The notes under the pieces were generated by a model that saw only the letters and a program-made list of their open reading frames with translations, was not told the DNA's origin and ran no database searches. The position numbers were made by a program, and so were the translations under genes. From Tenacibaculum piscium (GTDB lineage Bacteria > Bacteroidota > Bacteroidia > Flavobacteriales > Flavobacteriaceae), in the NCBI RefSeq assembly GCF_021390715.1, contig NZ_JAJGWT010000011.1, forward strand, positions 1,614-65,613: a stretch of DNA of 64,000 nt. The letters are read 5' to 3'. Below, one piece after another: positions 50,564-60,281 of this stretch; the stretch's first letter is position 1; the number at the start of each line of letters is the position of its first letter.

Positions 50564-52999
50564 TTATATTTTCAATGAAAACAAGACCATTTTTAATTCT
50601 GAAAAAGAGAATTTATTTTTATCTATTTTTTTCTTCAATTCGCTTAAACTTTTAAAGTCAGTTTCTTCAATAATTTCAACTAATTCTTTATATTTTTTTA
50701 CAGGCATCAAATCCAAAACATCGATTTCTCCACTACTGATATAACTCATTAAATGTGTTTCAATTGTATTTAATGTCAACCCTCTTTTGTTAGCTATTTC
50801 TTTAGCTGACATTCCTTCTTTAAAAAAATTATAGGTTATTTCTCTTGTTGGAATTTTCACTTCTTTTTTCTTTACCCCTACTTTATTTACACCTAATTTA
50901 ATATGCTGTTTAAGACCTTGTTTTTTACAATAAATACTAACTGTATCTAAAATTTGACCACCATATTTTTGCACTCTAATTTTACCCATTCCTTCAACTT
51001 TTAATAATTCTTGTGCCGTTGTTGGAAGAGAATCACAAATTGCATACAACGTTTTTTGAGCGAATATTTGAAAGTGAGGAATTCCTTCTTTTTTAGATAT
51101 TTGATCTCTTAATTCTCGTAAACTTACCGCTAAAGCAGGATCTCTTGATGAAATTAATTTCTTTTTAACTGGTTTTTCAGCATTTTGTAAAATAGCATCT
51201 GCTCTAATTTGTAAATACTCTTTTACGTGAAAACTATCTTTTAATTTCAGAAAACAATATAATTTTATCGATAATAAATTATGTAGTGTATAAATCTGCT
51301 TTTCTAACTCTTTTTGAACCGCTTGATTATCTGTTGAAAATGAAATTCCACTTAATGGCTTTTTAATAAACTCTTCGGTTTGAGTTTTAAAATAAGTAAT
51401 TGCTTTTCTAAATCGATCATTAATTACATCGCTATTTTCGGCTAAAATAGCTGCTTCCGATAGTTGCTGTAATTGAATTTTAAATCCATTTGCTACTTTT
51501 AATAATGGAATTATTCCATTATCTTTTATCGTTTCTAAATGATTAATCATAATACCATTTAAGCTAGTTTGATTTTGATAAAAAATTTCAATAGCTCTAG
51601 TTGTTGGATATAAAAAAGGTCGAAAATCAAATAATTCTGAAATTAAATTAAGTTGATATGTTTTTTCTGATTCACTTAAAACAGTTTCATCAGGTACATT
51701 TTCATTTACTTTTTTATTAAAAGAATCGACTGTTCTATCATTAATTATCGAACTACTTCCAATTCTTGTTTTTAAAACAATTCCTTCTAAACTAGTACAT
51801 CGACTAAGCGCAACATACGTTTGACCATGTGCAAAAGAAGCTTCTGCATCAATAATAGCTTTTTCAAAAGTTAAACCTTGACTTTTATGAATTGTAATTG
51901 CCCAAGCCAATCTCAAAGGAATTTGAGTAAAAGAACCAGCAACATCTTCTTTTATTTCTTTCGTTTCTTCATCTATTGAATAGGTAATATTCTCCCAAAT
52001 TTCTTTTGTAGTTTCAATTTCAAAATCATCATTAGGGCATTTTACATAAATAGTCTCGTCATCAATTTTTCTTATTTCTCCAATTTTACCATTGAAATAT
52101 CTTTTTTCAGGAGAACTATCATTTTTGATAAACATTACCTGAGCCCCTACTTTTAATTCTAAATCATCACTATTTGGATATGAATTTTCATTGAACTTAC
52201 CAGAAACATCGGCTTTAAAAAAGAAACTTTTCTTTTTTATTTTTTCTAATTCTAGCGTGTTAATCGCCTCTGCTCTTTTATTATGCGTTGTTAAAGTGAT
52301 ATATCCATCTTGTTTTTTGGGTTCAAAATCAGGATTATATCTTTTATTTAAAATAGTTGCTGATTTTTCTGATAAACAATCGTTTCTAATTTCATTTAAA
52401 ATTTCGATAAACTCATCGTTATCTTGCCTGTAAATTTTCTTTAATTCGAGGCTTACCGTATTTGATTCTTGAAATGCTTTACTACTAAAAAAGAAAACAG
52501 ATGCATAATGTTCTTTTAATAAACTCCAATCGTTTGGTCTTACTACTGGTGATAATTGTTGTAAATCACCAATCATTAAAACTTGTGCACCACCAAAAAC
52601 TTTATTTCTGTTTTTGTATTTTCTTAAAACTTGATCAATTCCATCTAATAAATCAGCTCTAACCATACTAATTTCATCGATTATTACTAAATCTAAAGAT
52701 CTTATAATATCAATTTTAGTTTTATTAAACTTACGTTGCTGATTCGAAGTCTTTTCTATCTGATTTGGCAAAATAGGACCAAATGGCATCTGAAAAAAAG
52801 AATGAATTGTTACTCCTTTTGCATTAATTGCGGCAACACCTGTTGGCGCAACAATAACCATTCTTTTTAATGATTCATTTTTTATTTTATGTAAAAAAGT
52901 AGTTTTTCCTGTACCTGCTTTTCCTGTGATAAAAAGGTTTCTATCTGTTTTTTCTATAAATTGAATGGCAAGGTCTAATTCTTTATTTTCTATCATCAC
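50564..52999 (-). CDS. Pif1-like helicase with HRDC and C-terminal HTH
   Basis: An 811-aa superfamily 1B helicase. Walker A GKAGTGKTT is at residues 26-34 and APTGVAAINAKGVTIHSFF follows, the Pif1/RecD signature. DEISMVRADLLDGID is motif II and HKSQGLTFEKAIIDAE plus YVALSRC are the C-terminal motifs. After about residue 590 an HRDC-like domain (LLKVEGMGKIRVQKYGGQIL) and a C-terminal winged-helix-type HTH_40 region (EGMSAKEIANKRGLTLNTI) follow. Such enzymes unwind DNA, including G-quadruplexes and R-loops, in replication and repair. Its exact role in Flavobacteriia is not established. Confidence 0.92.
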   Translation of the reverse strand: MMIENKELDLAIQFIEKTDRNLFITGKAGTGKTTFLHKIKNESLKRMVIVAPTGVAAINAKGVTIHSFFQMPFGPILPNQIEKTSNQQRKFNKTKIDIIRSLDLVIIDEISMVRADLLDGIDQVLRKYKNRNKVFGGAQVLMIGDLQQLSPVVRPNDWSLLKEHYASVFFFSSKAFQESNTVSLELKKIYRQDNDEFIEILNEIRNDCLSEKSATILNKRYNPDFEPKKQDGYITLTTHNKRAEAINTLELEKIKKKSFFFKADVSGKFNENSYPNSDDLELKVGAQVMFIKNDSSPEKRYFNGKIGEIRKIDDETIYVKCPNDDFEIETTKEIWENITYSIDEETKEIKEDVAGSFTQIPLRLAWAITIHKSQGLTFEKAIIDAEASFAHGQTYVALSRCTSLEGIVLKTRIGSSSIINDRTVDSFNKKVNENVPDETVLSESEKTYQLNLISELFDFRPFLYPTTRAIEIFYQNQTSLNGIMINHLETIKDNGIIPLLKVANGFKIQLQQLSEAAILAENSDVINDRFRKAITYFKTQTEEFIKKPLSGISFSTDNQAVQKELEKQIYTLHNLLSIKLYCFLKLKDSFHVKEYLQIRADAILQNAEKPVKKKLISSRDPALAVSLRELRDQISKKEGIPHFQIFAQKTLYAICDSLPTTAQELLKVEGMGKIRVQKYGGQILDTVSIYCKKQGLKQHIKLGVNKVGVKKKEVKIPTREITYNFFKEGMSAKEIANKRGLTLNTIETHLMSYISSGEIDVLDLMPVKKYKELVEIIEETDFKSLSELKKKIDKNKFSFSELKMVLFSLKI

Positions 53000-53126
53000 G
53001 AAGTTATTCTACTCTATTTATTAGAATATGTAAAAATACTTTTTTTAAGATACTCTTTTATTTAATTTTATATGAATCAGAATATTTTTTAAAATTTATA
53101 TATTTTAATATCATTTAAATATTGAA

Positions 53127-53157
53127 AACAAAAAATCCCACACAAAAGTGTAGGATT
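53127..53157 (-). terminator. Terminator after the DUF2892 gene
   Basis: ATCCCACAC (53135-53143) and GTGTAGGAT (53149-53157) form the stem with one G-T-type mismatch. On the minus strand a T run follows. It ends the efflux operon transcript. Confidence 0.75.
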
Positions 53158-53183
53158 AATAGCTTTTAAAATAATATTTTCTA

Positions 53184-53369
53184 CTATTTAATTTTAAATA
53201 CTTTTGATAAAATGGTTTCTAATAAACACCACTTTGTAAATGCCGATTGAATTAAATTCACACCGATAAAAACTGTAAACCACATCCAATTTTGGTTTAC
53301 ATAAATGGTTAATACAACACTTAACAATACAAAAGTTCCTACTATAATTCTGAAATATTTATTTAACAT
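53184..53369 (-). CDS. DUF2892 membrane protein
   Basis: A 61-aa protein with two predicted membrane helices (about residues 7-25 and 30-46) and the family's C-terminal CLLETILSKVF. DUF2892 proteins (YgaP-type membrane part) are found next to efflux, rhodanese and sulfur genes; function unknown. It is the last gene after the RND permease (24-bp gap) and is followed by a terminator, so it belongs to the tolC-MFP-RND operon. Confidence 0.85.
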   Translation of the reverse strand: MLNKYFRIIVGTFVLLSVVLTIYVNQNWMWFTVFIGVNLIQSAFTKWCLLETILSKVFKIK

Positions 53370-53393
53370 TTTGTTTCTTTTTAAAATTTATAA

Positions 53394-56300
53394 TTACTTG
53401 TAATTTTTACGCTCAATCATATAATACACCAATGGCACAACCAATAATGTTAAAATTGTTGATACAATAGTTCCACCCATTAACGAAATTGCCAATCCTT
53501 GAAAAATCGGATCAAATAATATTACAAATGCTCCAATAACTACTGTTCCTGCGGTTAATAAAATAGGAGTTGTACGTACTGCTCCTGCTTCAATTGCCGC
53601 TTGTTTTAAAGGAATTCCTTCGGCGAGTCTTAAATTGATAAAATCAATCAATAAAACAGAATTCCGAACCATAATTCCTGCTAAGGCAATCATCCCAATA
53701 AATGAAGTTGCTGTAAAAAATGCGCCCATAATCCAGTGTCCTAAAACAATTCCAATTAATGATAGTGGAATTGCAACCATCATTACAATTGGTGCTTTAA
53801 AATTTTGAAACCATCCAACAATTAAAATATAAATTAAGATAATTGCTCCTAAAAAAGCGATTCCTAAATCTCTAAAAACCTCTAACGTAATTTGCCATTC
53901 TCCGTCCCATTTTACGGTGTAATCATCTTCATAAGCTGGTTGTCCTAAATACATTTCGTTTAATTTATAACCTTCAGGAAGTTTTATTTGTTTTAATTTT
54001 TCTTCCATTCCTAAAATTGCATAGGCAGGACTTTCCAATTCTCCAGCCATATCAGCCATTACATACACGACTCTTTTTTGATTTTTTCGATAAATACTTT
54101 TCGCTGCAATTGTTTTTTTGATGCTTACTAAATCAGAAATTAGCACCATATTTCCATTTTTTGATTTTATCTTTAATTGAGAAATATCCGCAATACTTGA
54201 TTTTTCTTTTTCATCTAAAGCCAACACTAAACCAACTTGATTCACAGAATTCTCATCATATAAATTTGTAATTGCTCGGTTAGAAAGTGCCATATTCATA
54301 GTATAAGCAATTTGTTGAGGAGCAACTCCGTACAACATCGCTTTTTCTTTATCTATTTCAAACTGATACTTTATCTGGTCATCTTCTACCATCCAATCAA
54401 TATCAACTACATCATCTGTATCTTTTAAAATATTCTGAATACTATTAGCAATTTTAATTTGCTCTTTATAATCAGGTCCATAAATTTCGGCAACAATAGT
54501 TGATAAAACAGGAGGTCCTGGCGGAACTTCTACTAATTTTACATTAGCATTATATTTTGAAGCTATTTTTTGAATATCAGGACGAAATAATTTTGCAATA
54601 TCATGACTTTGAATAGTTCGTTTACTTTTATCAATTAAATTAACTTGAATATCCGCCATATTACTTCCGCCACGTAAATCATAATGACGTACCAAACCGT
54701 TAAAAGTTATCGGTGCAGAAGTTCCAATATAATTCTGATAATTAACCACTTCTGGGCGGGTTGCTAAATATTGTGAAATTTCTTGAGCAACCACTCCTGT
54801 TCGTTCTAAAGTTGTTCCTTCAGGCATATCAATTACTACTTGAAATTCATTTTTATTATCAAAAGGTAACATTTTAACCGCTACCGATTTTGTAAAAAAC
54901 AATACCATAGTCGCTAATAAAACGATAAAAGTACCTCCTAAAAATGCCCATCTTTTTGTTTTATTCTCTAATAAGGGACGTTCATATTTATTGTAAATCT
55001 TATAAATAAAAGTTTCCTCTAAAGGTTTTTCTTGTTTTTCAACAGCACCTTTTTTATCTTTTTCTCTCAAGAAAATATATCCTAAATAAGGCGTAATTGT
55101 TAAGGCTATAAATAATGATAAAATCATTGCAATAGATGCTCCAATTGGCATTGGTGCCATATAAGGCCCCATTAATCCAGATACAAAAGCCATTGGTAAA
55201 ACAGATGCGATTACCGTAAAAGTTGCCAAAATTGTTGGATTTCCAACTTCATTAATTGCATATAAAGCGGCTTCTTTAAAAGGCAAACGCTTCATTTTAA
55301 AATGCCTGTGCATATTTTCGGCAATAATTATGGAGTCATCCACTACAATTCCTGTAACAAAAACCAAGGCAAAAAGTGTAATTCTATTTAACGTATAATC
55401 TAACATATAATAGCTCAATAACGTTAATGCAAAAGTAATTGGTACGGATAAAAACACCACCAAACCACCACGCCAACCCATCGCTAACATTACTACCAAA
55501 GTAACCGCAATAATAGAACCAATAAGGTGTAATAATAATTCTGATACTTTATGCGAAGCTGTTTCTCCATAATTTCTGGTAACCTCAACATGTACATCAT
55601 CAGGAAGTAAGTTACTTCGTAAATGTGCAACTTTTGCTAAAATTACATCGGCAATTTTCATCGCATCTGCTCCTTTTCGTTTTGCTACCGAAATAGTAAC
55701 CGCAGGATATTCAGATTTATAATTTGTTGATTTTTCACTTGCTTTTCCAAAACCTAAACTCACATAATTTTGAGGAATTTCAGCACCATCAATAATCGTT
55801 GCAATTTGCTTTAAATAGATAGGTTTATTTTGCTGAACGCCAACTACTAAATTTTCTACATCAGTAACAGAAGATAAAAAATCACCTGTTTGCACTAAAA
55901 ATTCTGTATCATTTTTGATAAAACTTCCCGAACTTAATTGGCTATTATTTGCCTTAATCATTTCAGAAACCATTAAAAAATCTAAACCTGAAGAAGCTAA
56001 TTTATCTTTGTCTAAAACAACTCGTAATTGCCTATCACTACCACCAATTTTATGCGTAATTGCTACATCATTTATCTTCTTAATTTCACCTTCAAGCTCT
56101 TCAGCCATTTGACTTAATTCATATCCTGTATAATTTTCACTCCACAGCGTTAACCCTAACATTGGCACATCGTCAATTGCACGAGTTTTTACAAGCGGAA
56201 ACGTAACACCTTTCGGCATTTTATCCATATGTTTATTAATTTCGTTGTATAATTTCACAAACGAACGTTCAATATCTTCGCCAACATAAAACTGAACAAT

Positions 56301-56588
56301 AACCATTGCTTTCTCGTTCATTGCTGTTGCGTACACATACTCCACTCCTTTGATATTCGAAATTAATTTTTCCAAAGGCTTTATCACTCTCGATTCGACT
56401 TCCGTAGGACTCGCTCCAGGATATCCAACAAAAATATCAGCCATTGGCACATCAATTTGCGGTTCTTCCTCTCTCGGAATTAAAAACGAACTATACACCC
56501 CAACAACCATAAAAACGATCATTAAAAGCACGGTAAGTTTAGAACCTATAAAGCTTTTGGCAATTTTACCAGCTAAACCTTCTTTCAT
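53394..56588 (-). CDS. RND efflux permease
   Basis: A 1064-aa inner-membrane transporter of the RND superfamily with 12 expected helices and two large periplasmic loops. The porter-domain opening REEEPQIDVPMADIFVGYPG and the TM4 motif VTGIVVDDSIIIAEN are clear. The adjacent Asp-Asp pair is the proton relay of drug-type (HAE/NFE-like) RND pumps, unlike the heavy-metal CusA type. It pairs with the MFP adaptor and TolC channel encoded upstream. A palindromic element lies in the 109-bp gap between it and the adaptor gene. The substrate is unknown. Confidence 0.94.
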   Translation of the reverse strand: MKEGLAGKIAKSFIGSKLTVLLMIVFMVVGVYSSFLIPREEEPQIDVPMADIFVGYPGASPTEVESRVIKPLEKLISNIKGVEYVYATAMNEKAMVIVQFYVGEDIERSFVKLYNEINKHMDKMPKGVTFPLVKTRAIDDVPMLGLTLWSENYTGYELSQMAEELEGEIKKINDVAITHKIGGSDRQLRVVLDKDKLASSGLDFLMVSEMIKANNSQLSSGSFIKNDTEFLVQTGDFLSSVTDVENLVVGVQQNKPIYLKQIATIIDGAEIPQNYVSLGFGKASEKSTNYKSEYPAVTISVAKRKGADAMKIADVILAKVAHLRSNLLPDDVHVEVTRNYGETASHKVSELLLHLIGSIIAVTLVVMLAMGWRGGLVVFLSVPITFALTLLSYYMLDYTLNRITLFALVFVTGIVVDDSIIIAENMHRHFKMKRLPFKEAALYAINEVGNPTILATFTVIASVLPMAFVSGLMGPYMAPMPIGASIAMILSLFIALTITPYLGYIFLREKDKKGAVEKQEKPLEETFIYKIYNKYERPLLENKTKRWAFLGGTFIVLLATMVLFFTKSVAVKMLPFDNKNEFQVVIDMPEGTTLERTGVVAQEISQYLATRPEVVNYQNYIGTSAPITFNGLVRHYDLRGGSNMADIQVNLIDKSKRTIQSHDIAKLFRPDIQKIASKYNANVKLVEVPPGPPVLSTIVAEIYGPDYKEQIKIANSIQNILKDTDDVVDIDWMVEDDQIKYQFEIDKEKAMLYGVAPQQIAYTMNMALSNRAITNLYDENSVNQVGLVLALDEKEKSSIADISQLKIKSKNGNMVLISDLVSIKKTIAAKSIYRKNQKRVVYVMADMAGELESPAYAILGMEEKLKQIKLPEGYKLNEMYLGQPAYEDDYTVKWDGEWQITLEVFRDLGIAFLGAIILIYILIVGWFQNFKAPIVMMVAIPLSLIGIVLGHWIMGAFFTATSFIGMIALAGIMVRNSVLLIDFINLRLAEGIPLKQAAIEAGAVRTTPILLTAGTVVIGAFVILFDPIFQGLAISLMGGTIVSTILTLLVVPLVYYMIERKNYK

Positions 56589-56605
56589 ATTATTTATTAT
56601 TTTTG

Positions 56606-56690
56606 GGCGTTTAAACGGGCTATCCGTTGCAATCTTTTTTTGCCATATATGGCAGCAAAAAAAGGATTTCCACTGCTATCCCTAACGCAG
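56606..56690. repeat. Palindromic intergenic element inside the efflux operon
   Basis: The centre is a perfect 14-bp palindrome, TGCCATATATGGCA (56641-56654), flanked by T7 and A7 runs and then GGGCTATCCG / CTGCTATCCCTAACGC. The layout (GC-richer edges around T-run/A-run arms) is like the CTAGCCCCGAT family at 17958 and 31961, but the sequence differs. It lies between the adaptor and permease genes of one operon and would fold in the mRNA. Confidence 0.7.
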
Positions 56691-56697
56691 TTTTTAA

Positions 56698-57807
56698 TTA
56701 TTGAATTGTAACTTTAACTCCATTGTAAAGTTTTCCTTTTGCATTGATTATATAAGTTTCATCAGCAGATAATCCTGATAATACTTCGATATTTTCACCA
56801 AAAGAACGTCCTAAACGCAACCAACGTAAAACGGCTGTATTACTTTGACTTAGCGTATATATTCCCGAAAGTTGACCTTTAGTAACAATAACATTTTTAG
56901 GAATTAACACTTTATTTGTGGCGTTTATTTTTGTATTTTCAGTAATTTTCGATGTTGTTTCTAAAGTAGAAAACTGAACCGTAGTAAACATTCCTGATAA
57001 AATTTTAATTGGTGTTTTATCTAACGCTACTTTTACTAAAAACTGTCCTCCTGTATTTTTTGCTGATGTACTAATTTCAGTAACCTTCCCTTTTATTTTT
57101 TGATTAATTGATTTTACAATAACAGTAGCTTCCGAGTTTTTTTTGATTTTCAAAATTTCACTTTCAGAAACCATTGCAATTACTTCAAATTCATTCGGCT
57201 TTTCAATTGATAACAATGACATTCCAGGATTTGCCATCGCACCTTTTTCAATATTTTTACTCGTTATTACACCAGAAAAAGGAGCGGTTATATTCGTATA
57301 TTTAAACTGCGAATTCACTTCATTCTTTTGTTGATTTGCCGCTTCTAAACCTGCTTTTGCCATTTGAAAATTAGCAGTTATATCATCCATTTCTTTTTGA
57401 GAAACACTATTTTCAGCTAATAAATTTTTAAAACGTGTAAAATCTTTTTCAGCATTTTTATACCCTACTTTTGCTTGAGTAATCCCTGCATTTACTTGCG
57501 CACGTTTTGCTTGTAAATCGGCATTATTGATGGCAATTAATAATTGTCCTTTTTTTACTTTATCACCTACATTTACATAAACTTCATTTACAAAACCCAT
57601 CATTCGAGTACTTAAATCGGCACTTTGTACGGCTTGAGTTTTTCCGCTTGCAGTTACAAATAAACTTGAATTTGTTGCTTCCACTTTTTTGACTGTTACA
57701 GCAATTGGTATTGAAGTATCTTCTGATATTTTTTTGGTATCGTTTCCACAACTTGTTATTAAAAAGGATACAGAAACAAGTGCGATTGTGTATAAATATT
57801 TTTTCAT
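56698..57807 (-). CDS. RND efflux periplasmic adaptor (membrane fusion protein)
   Basis: A 369-aa lipoprotein adaptor. The lipobox ends at Cys20 (SFLITSCGNDTKK). The order is a beta-barrel/lipoyl half (FVNEVYVNVGDKVKKGQLL, about residues 70-90), an alpha-hairpin (about 100-165), then lipoyl and beta-barrel strands (NITAPFSGVITSKNIEKG) and a C-terminal membrane-proximal domain. It links the permease to the TolC channel. It follows tolC by 7 bp. Confidence 0.94.
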   Translation of the reverse strand: MKKYLYTIALVSVSFLITSCGNDTKKISEDTSIPIAVTVKKVEATNSSLFVTASGKTQAVQSADLSTRMMGFVNEVYVNVGDKVKKGQLLIAINNADLQAKRAQVNAGITQAKVGYKNAEKDFTRFKNLLAENSVSQKEMDDITANFQMAKAGLEAANQQKNEVNSQFKYTNITAPFSGVITSKNIEKGAMANPGMSLLSIEKPNEFEVIAMVSESEILKIKKNSEATVIVKSINQKIKGKVTEISTSAKNTGGQFLVKVALDKTPIKILSGMFTTVQFSTLETTSKITENTKINATNKVLIPKNVIVTKGQLSGIYTLSQSNTAVLRWLRLGRSFGENIEVLSGLSADETYIINAKGKLYNGVKVTIQ

Positions 57808-57814
57808 CTTAAAA

Positions 57815-59119
57815 TTATTCTTTGGTTAAAAATTGTACATAAGCCTTTGCGTAATTATGCTGAAAAACTGTTTGATAATATTCCAATTGTTTTTGTGCAT
57901 ATTTGGTTTCTGCGGATAATAAATCGGTAGTTTTTTCTAAACCTTGTTCGAACCTGTTTTTTTTAATTCGCAATAATTCAGCCGATTGTGATAATGCTAA
58001 TTGTGTCAGATTTAAATTATTTTTAGCATCTATTAACATTCGTTTTGCACTATTAAGTTCCATGTTACTTTTAGCAAGATACTGCTCAAATGCAATTTCT
58101 GATTTATCTAATTCGGCTTTACTTTTTTGAGTTTTCCCAAAGCGTTTTGAACCTTTAAAAATATCCCAACTTAATTCAACACCAACTAAATAGCCATTTG
58201 CATCGGCTTTAAAAATTTCATCATCATATAACTCGTAACTTCCAAAAGCATTTAATCGAGGTAAAAAACTCATTTTATTTGCTTTATGAATATTTTTATA
58301 ACCTTCTTTTGCAAAACGCATCGCTTTAATATCAGCCCTATTTTCGGGTAATTTTTCAATAGCAATAACATCTGATATTATAGTTAATGAATCTGATGGT
58401 TTTAAAATTACCGACATTTTATCATTCATCAAAACAGATACATAATTAGACGCATTTTCAATGCTACTTTTAGCATATTGCAATTGATTTGCTATTTCAG
58501 CAACACGAACCTCAACGGCTAATACATCTGATTTTTGCAAATATCCTTGTTTAAAATTATTGATAGCTATTCGTTTATTTTCGTTGGCGGTTTGCTGTAC
58601 TTTTTCTAAAACTGATAACATTTTATAAGCTAATTGTAATTGCATATAGGCTTTTTCAACTTCTAATTGCATATAATCTTTCGTTCGTTCTTGCTGAAAA
58701 GTAGTAGCATTTAATTTTGCTTTGGCTGCTTTTCGTTGATAAATTCCATCAAGATTAATTAATGGTTGTTCTACAGCTATTTTAGTCGCAAAATTGTTTA
58801 TTTGCGAAGGATTGTTTAATAAAGCAGGATTAAAATCATTTTGTGTTAGTATTTCTTGATTCAATTTAAAACCAAAAGCCATCAACGGATTTGTCGTTGC
58901 CATTGCCGTGTGTGATGCCGTAATATTTGGTAAAAAAACCGCATTAGTTTGATTATAATCGGCTTTAGCCACTAAAACATCTTGTTTTGACATTTTAATA
59001 GTCCTATTATTTTCTTTCACCTTCGTAAGCACCTCATTTTTAGTAATTACAAGTACTTGTTGTGCATTTATCAAAAGTGAAAATAATAGAAAGAATACTA
59101 TTAATAATTTATTTTTCAT
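57815..59119 (-). CDS. TolC-family outer-membrane efflux channel
   Basis: A 434-aa protein from the ATG at 59119, which gives a clean signal peptide (KNKLLIVFFLLFSLLINAQQ); an in-frame ATG at 59131 adds four residues and cannot be excluded. Two repeated coiled-coil regions (about residues 120-240 and 320-430) are typical of OEP/TolC proteins that form the outer-membrane exit duct. It is the first gene of the operon tolC-MFP-RND-DUF2892. Its promoter and the operator candidates are in the divergent gap. Confidence 0.93.
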   Translation of the reverse strand: MKNKLLIVFFLLFSLLINAQQVLVITKNEVLTKVKENNRTIKMSKQDVLVAKADYNQTNAVFLPNITASHTAMATTNPLMAFGFKLNQEILTQNDFNPALLNNPSQINNFATKIAVEQPLINLDGIYQRKAAKAKLNATTFQQERTKDYMQLEVEKAYMQLQLAYKMLSVLEKVQQTANENKRIAINNFKQGYLQKSDVLAVEVRVAEIANQLQYAKSSIENASNYVSVLMNDKMSVILKPSDSLTIISDVIAIEKLPENRADIKAMRFAKEGYKNIHKANKMSFLPRLNAFGSYELYDDEIFKADANGYLVGVELSWDIFKGSKRFGKTQKSKAELDKSEIAFEQYLAKSNMELNSAKRMLIDAKNNLNLTQLALSQSAELLRIKKNRFEQGLEKTTDLLSAETKYAQKQLEYYQTVFQHNYAKAYVQFLTKE

Positions 59120-59142
59120 GATACTATTCAATTAAGTTATCA

Positions 59143-59217
59143 CAAAACTACTACCTTAATACGCTTTTGTACGTAACATTTGTTACCGTGAAATATTACT
59201 GTATCTATTCACGTGAA
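59143..59217. promoter_or_regulatory. Divergent control region with efflux promoter and palindromic operators
   Basis: On the minus strand a -7 box, TAGTTTTG (59143-59150), lies before the tolC gene. Upstream of it are GTAACATTTGTTAC (59173-59186, perfect 6-bp arms) and TTCACGTGAA (59208-59217, perfect palindrome). The half-site CGTGAAAT occurs twice, 25 bp apart (59187 and 59212). The first palindrome covers the place of a -33 element, so a repressor bound there could block the efflux operon. No regulator gene lies next to it. Confidence 0.5.
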
Positions 59218-59255
59218 ATTTCTATCATTTGAAAGAATATGTAGTTTACTTGATT

Positions 59256-59263
59256 TATTTTTG
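59256..59263 (+). promoter_or_regulatory. -7 promoter box abutting the DUF457 gene
   Basis: TATTTTTG fits TAnnTTTG and ends 6 nt before the start codon at 59270, so its mRNA may have almost no leader. Confidence 0.5.
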
Positions 59264-59269
59264 TAGTAT

Positions 59270-60268
59270 ATGGATTCATTAACACAAATTATTTTAGGAG
59301 CCGCTGTTGGCGAAGCAGTTTTAGGAAGAAAAATTGGAAACAAAGCAATGTTTTACGGAGCTATTGCAGGTACAATTCCTGATTTAGATGTACTCGCTTC
59401 ATTTTTTACCGATAAAGTAACCGCACTTTATATACATCGTGGTTTTACACATTCCATTGTTTTTTCGGTGCTTTTTGCGCCTATTTCTGCATGGATTGTA
59501 ACTCGTTACGAAAAATATAAAAACTTTAAAAATTGGACTTGGTTATTCTTTTTAGCCTTTGTAACACATCCTATTTTAGACGCACATACGACTTGGGGAA
59601 CACAGTTATTTTGGCCTTTTGATATCCGATTAGCTTTTAAAACCATTTTTGTTATTGATCCGCTTTATACTATTCCTTTTTTAGTTTTTCTGATTTTTGC
59701 CATGACACAAAAGCGGGTTCATAAAAAACGTGCTTTTTATAATAAAATGGGATTAATTATCAGTTCTTCTTATTTAGTACTGACTTTTTTATTAAAATGG
59801 TTGGCTTTTAATCAATTTGAAAAAGCTTTAGAAAATCAGAATATCGAATATTTACAAATTGATACCAGACCTTCTCCTTTAAATACGATACTTTGGAGTG
59901 CCAACGTACAAACAAAAGATGCTTTTTTACTAGCTAATTATTCCTTTTTTGATACAAAACCAATCACTTTTACAAAACATCTAAAAAATCATCATTTGTT
60001 AGGTAATCTTTCTAAAAATGAAACTGTTAAACGGATGATTTTTATTTCTGAAGGCTGGTACACTATCAATAAAAAAAATGGAGAACTTTATTTTAACGAT
60101 TTAAGATTTGGGCTTTTAAGTATGAATCCAAACGCAGAAAATTTTGTTTTTAAGTATAAAATTACTGTTGATAATTCTGGAAATGTAACTTTTACCGAAG
60201 AACCTAAAGATAAAGGTGATGGTAAAAAATTAATAACTGATTTATGGATTCGCTTAAAAGGAAATTAA
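59270..60268 (+). CDS. DUF457/YdjM-family membrane protein (metal-dependent hydrolase-like)
   Basis: A 332-aa protein. The N-terminal DUF457 domain starts MDSLTQIILGAAVGEAVLG and holds conserved histidines and acids (IPDLDVL, HRGFTHSIVF, THPILDAHTTWG) that resemble a zinc-hydrolase site. Four hydrophobic segments span about residues 30-190. The C-terminal 140 residues are soluble and mostly unclassified. E. coli YdjM of this family is a LexA-controlled membrane protein. It is divergent from the efflux operon. Substrate unknown. Confidence 0.9.
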   Translation: MDSLTQIILGAAVGEAVLGRKIGNKAMFYGAIAGTIPDLDVLASFFTDKVTALYIHRGFTHSIVFSVLFAPISAWIVTRYEKYKNFKNWTWLFFLAFVTHPILDAHTTWGTQLFWPFDIRLAFKTIFVIDPLYTIPFLVFLIFAMTQKRVHKKRAFYNKMGLIISSSYLVLTFLLKWLAFNQFEKALENQNIEYLQIDTRPSPLNTILWSANVQTKDAFLLANYSFFDTKPITFTKHLKNHHLLGNLSKNETVKRMIFISEGWYTINKKNGELYFNDLRFGLLSMNPNAENFVFKYKITVDNSGNVTFTEEPKDKGDGKKLITDLWIRLKGN

Positions 60269-60281
60269 AAATTAATTATAA

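Noticed and set aside
53184..56588. Heavy-metal (CusA-type) pump assignment for the RND permease
   Set aside because: The TM4 motif has Asp-Asp (VVDDSII), as in drug-type pumps, and the canonical CusA methionine triad was not identified; only a general RND call was made.
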